A DNA stretch of 64,000 bases, from the NCBI RefSeq assembly GCF_000974985.2, contig NZ_LAVA02000010.1:1-64000 (forward strand). The letters are read 5' to 3'. Under the pieces are notes generated by a model. That model was not told the DNA's origin. It saw only the letters and a list, made by a program, of their open reading frames with translations, and searched no databases. This document shows positions 63,450 through 64,000 of the stretch, one piece after another. A program made the translations under genes and the position numbers. Numbering within the stretch: the first letter of the stretch is position 1; each line of letters starts with the position of its first letter. The DNA is from Streptomyces mangrovisoli (lineage in GTDB: Bacteria; Actinomycetota; Actinomycetes; Streptomycetales; Streptomycetaceae).

Positions 63450-64000
63450 CTACTGCGCCGACGTGCGCCGGGCGCGCGCCGTCAGATCGGCCCACACCTC
63501 GCTCACCCGGCTGCGCAGCGCCTCCAGCGGTACGTCGTTGTCGATGACGACGTCCGCGATCTCCCGGCGCTTCTCGCGGGTGGCCTGCGCGGCCATGCGG
63601 GCGCGGGCGTCCTCCTCGGTCATTCCGCGCAGCCGTACCAGCCGGTCGAGCTGGGTCTCGGGGCGCGCGTCCACGACGATCACCAGGTCGTAGAGCCCCG
63701 CGAGCCCGTTCTCGGCGAGCAGGGGTACGTCATGGACGACGACGTCGTCCTCGGTGGCGGCGTTCTCGAGTTCGCGGGAGCGGGCGCCGACCAGGGGGTG
63801 GACGATCGAGTTCAGGACGGCCAGCTTCTCGGCGTCGGCGAAGACGATCGCGCCGAGTCCGGGCCGGTCGAGGGCGCCCTCGGGGGTGAGCACGTCCGCG
63901 CCGAACGCCTCGACGACCGCCGCGAGACCGGGGGTGCCGGGCGCGACGACCTCGCGCGCGATACGGTCCGCGTCGATCAGTACGGCGCCGTGCTCGACGA
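63450..64000 (-). CDS. coaE: Dephospho-CoA kinase, N-terminus beyond window edge
   Basis: Final step of coenzyme A synthesis. The C-terminal 182 residues lie in the window: [28 protein letters not shown], the substrate motif [63 protein letters not shown] and [11 protein letters not shown]. The P-loop (GGIGAGKS-type) is off the right edge. No sign of truncation other than the window. Actinobacterial CoaE often carries an extra C-terminal domain; here it stops soon after the kinase. Confidence 0.95.
   Translation of the reverse strand, partial: VEHGAVLIDADRIAREVVAPGTPGLAAVVEAFGADVLTPEGALDRPGLGAIVFADAEKLAVLNSIVHPLVGARSRELENAATEDDVVVHDVPLLAENGLAGLYDLVIVVDARPETQLDRLVRLRGMTEEDARARMAAQATREKRREIADVVIDNDVPLEALRSRVSEVWADLTARARRTSAQ

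Overview
The window is from a high-GC actinobacterial chromosome, almost certainly Streptomyces or a close relative. The evidence is the gene order (pgi, rbpA-like, secG-tpiA-pgk-gap, whiA-yvcK-rapZ-uvrC, uvrA, uvrB, glpQ, ogt), the extreme third-position GC, frequent GTG starts, a mycothiol-dependent enzyme family, the sporulation regulator WhiA, a WhiJ-like XRE/DUF397/HATPase trio and a single rare TTA codon. It looks like ordinary core chromosome. I see no prophage, IS element, CRISPR array or rRNA gene.

Layout. 1-9.0 kb (minus): glycolysis (partial pgi; secG, tpiA, pgk, gap), an RbpA-type RNA polymerase-binding protein and a large secreted M14 carboxypeptidase. 9.2-9.5 kb: an intergenic array of 39-bp repeats. 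9.6-14.9 kb (minus): uvrC-rapZ-yvcK-whiA, joined by 4-bp stop/start overlaps. 15.3-19.1 kb: a putative regulator, a Rieske lipoprotein, and a LacI regulator plus PfkB sugar kinase behind a perfect 26-bp palindrome. 19.2-22.3 kb: uvrA with a histone-H1-like tail. 22.5-27 kb: a mycothiol-dependent enzyme, an MBL hydrolase and a polar amino-acid ABC transporter. 27-36 kb: aroQ, an S66 peptidase, a cation/proton exchanger, terC, two TerD-type genes and uvrB. 36-48 kb: an MHYT sensor, glpQ, ogt, psuG/psuK, methyltransferase, corA, CBS protein, uridine-kinase-like protein, DUF2293, DUF1772 and an orphan gltD. 48-55.6 kb: the WhiJ-like trio, an ABC exporter and a FUSC protein. 55.9-57.0 kb: a DUF gene followed by two tRNA-like RNA structures. 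57-64 kb: nucleotidyltransferase, RidA, GNAT, uracil-DNA glycosylase, S4 protein, methyltransferase, acyltransferase-like protein, DUF6343, TPR protein and partial coaE.

Two themes stand out. First, 55974-56193 (minus) holds two tandem, independently folded, circularly permuted tRNA-like structures. In each, the T arm and 3' acceptor strand come first, a 5-7 nt linker follows, and then come the 5' acceptor strand and D arm. In both, all four stems pair at canonical tRNA positions. They sit between a conserved actinobacterial gene of unknown function (56295-57026) and a strong terminator (55884-55914), so they look like one transcription unit. Second, uvrA, uvrB, ogt and terD carry matches to the PafBC/RecA-NDp DNA-damage promoter (TGTCRGTG-N8-TAnnnT), and uvrC has a weaker one. 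This suggests a LexA-independent repair regulon that includes a Ter stress gene.
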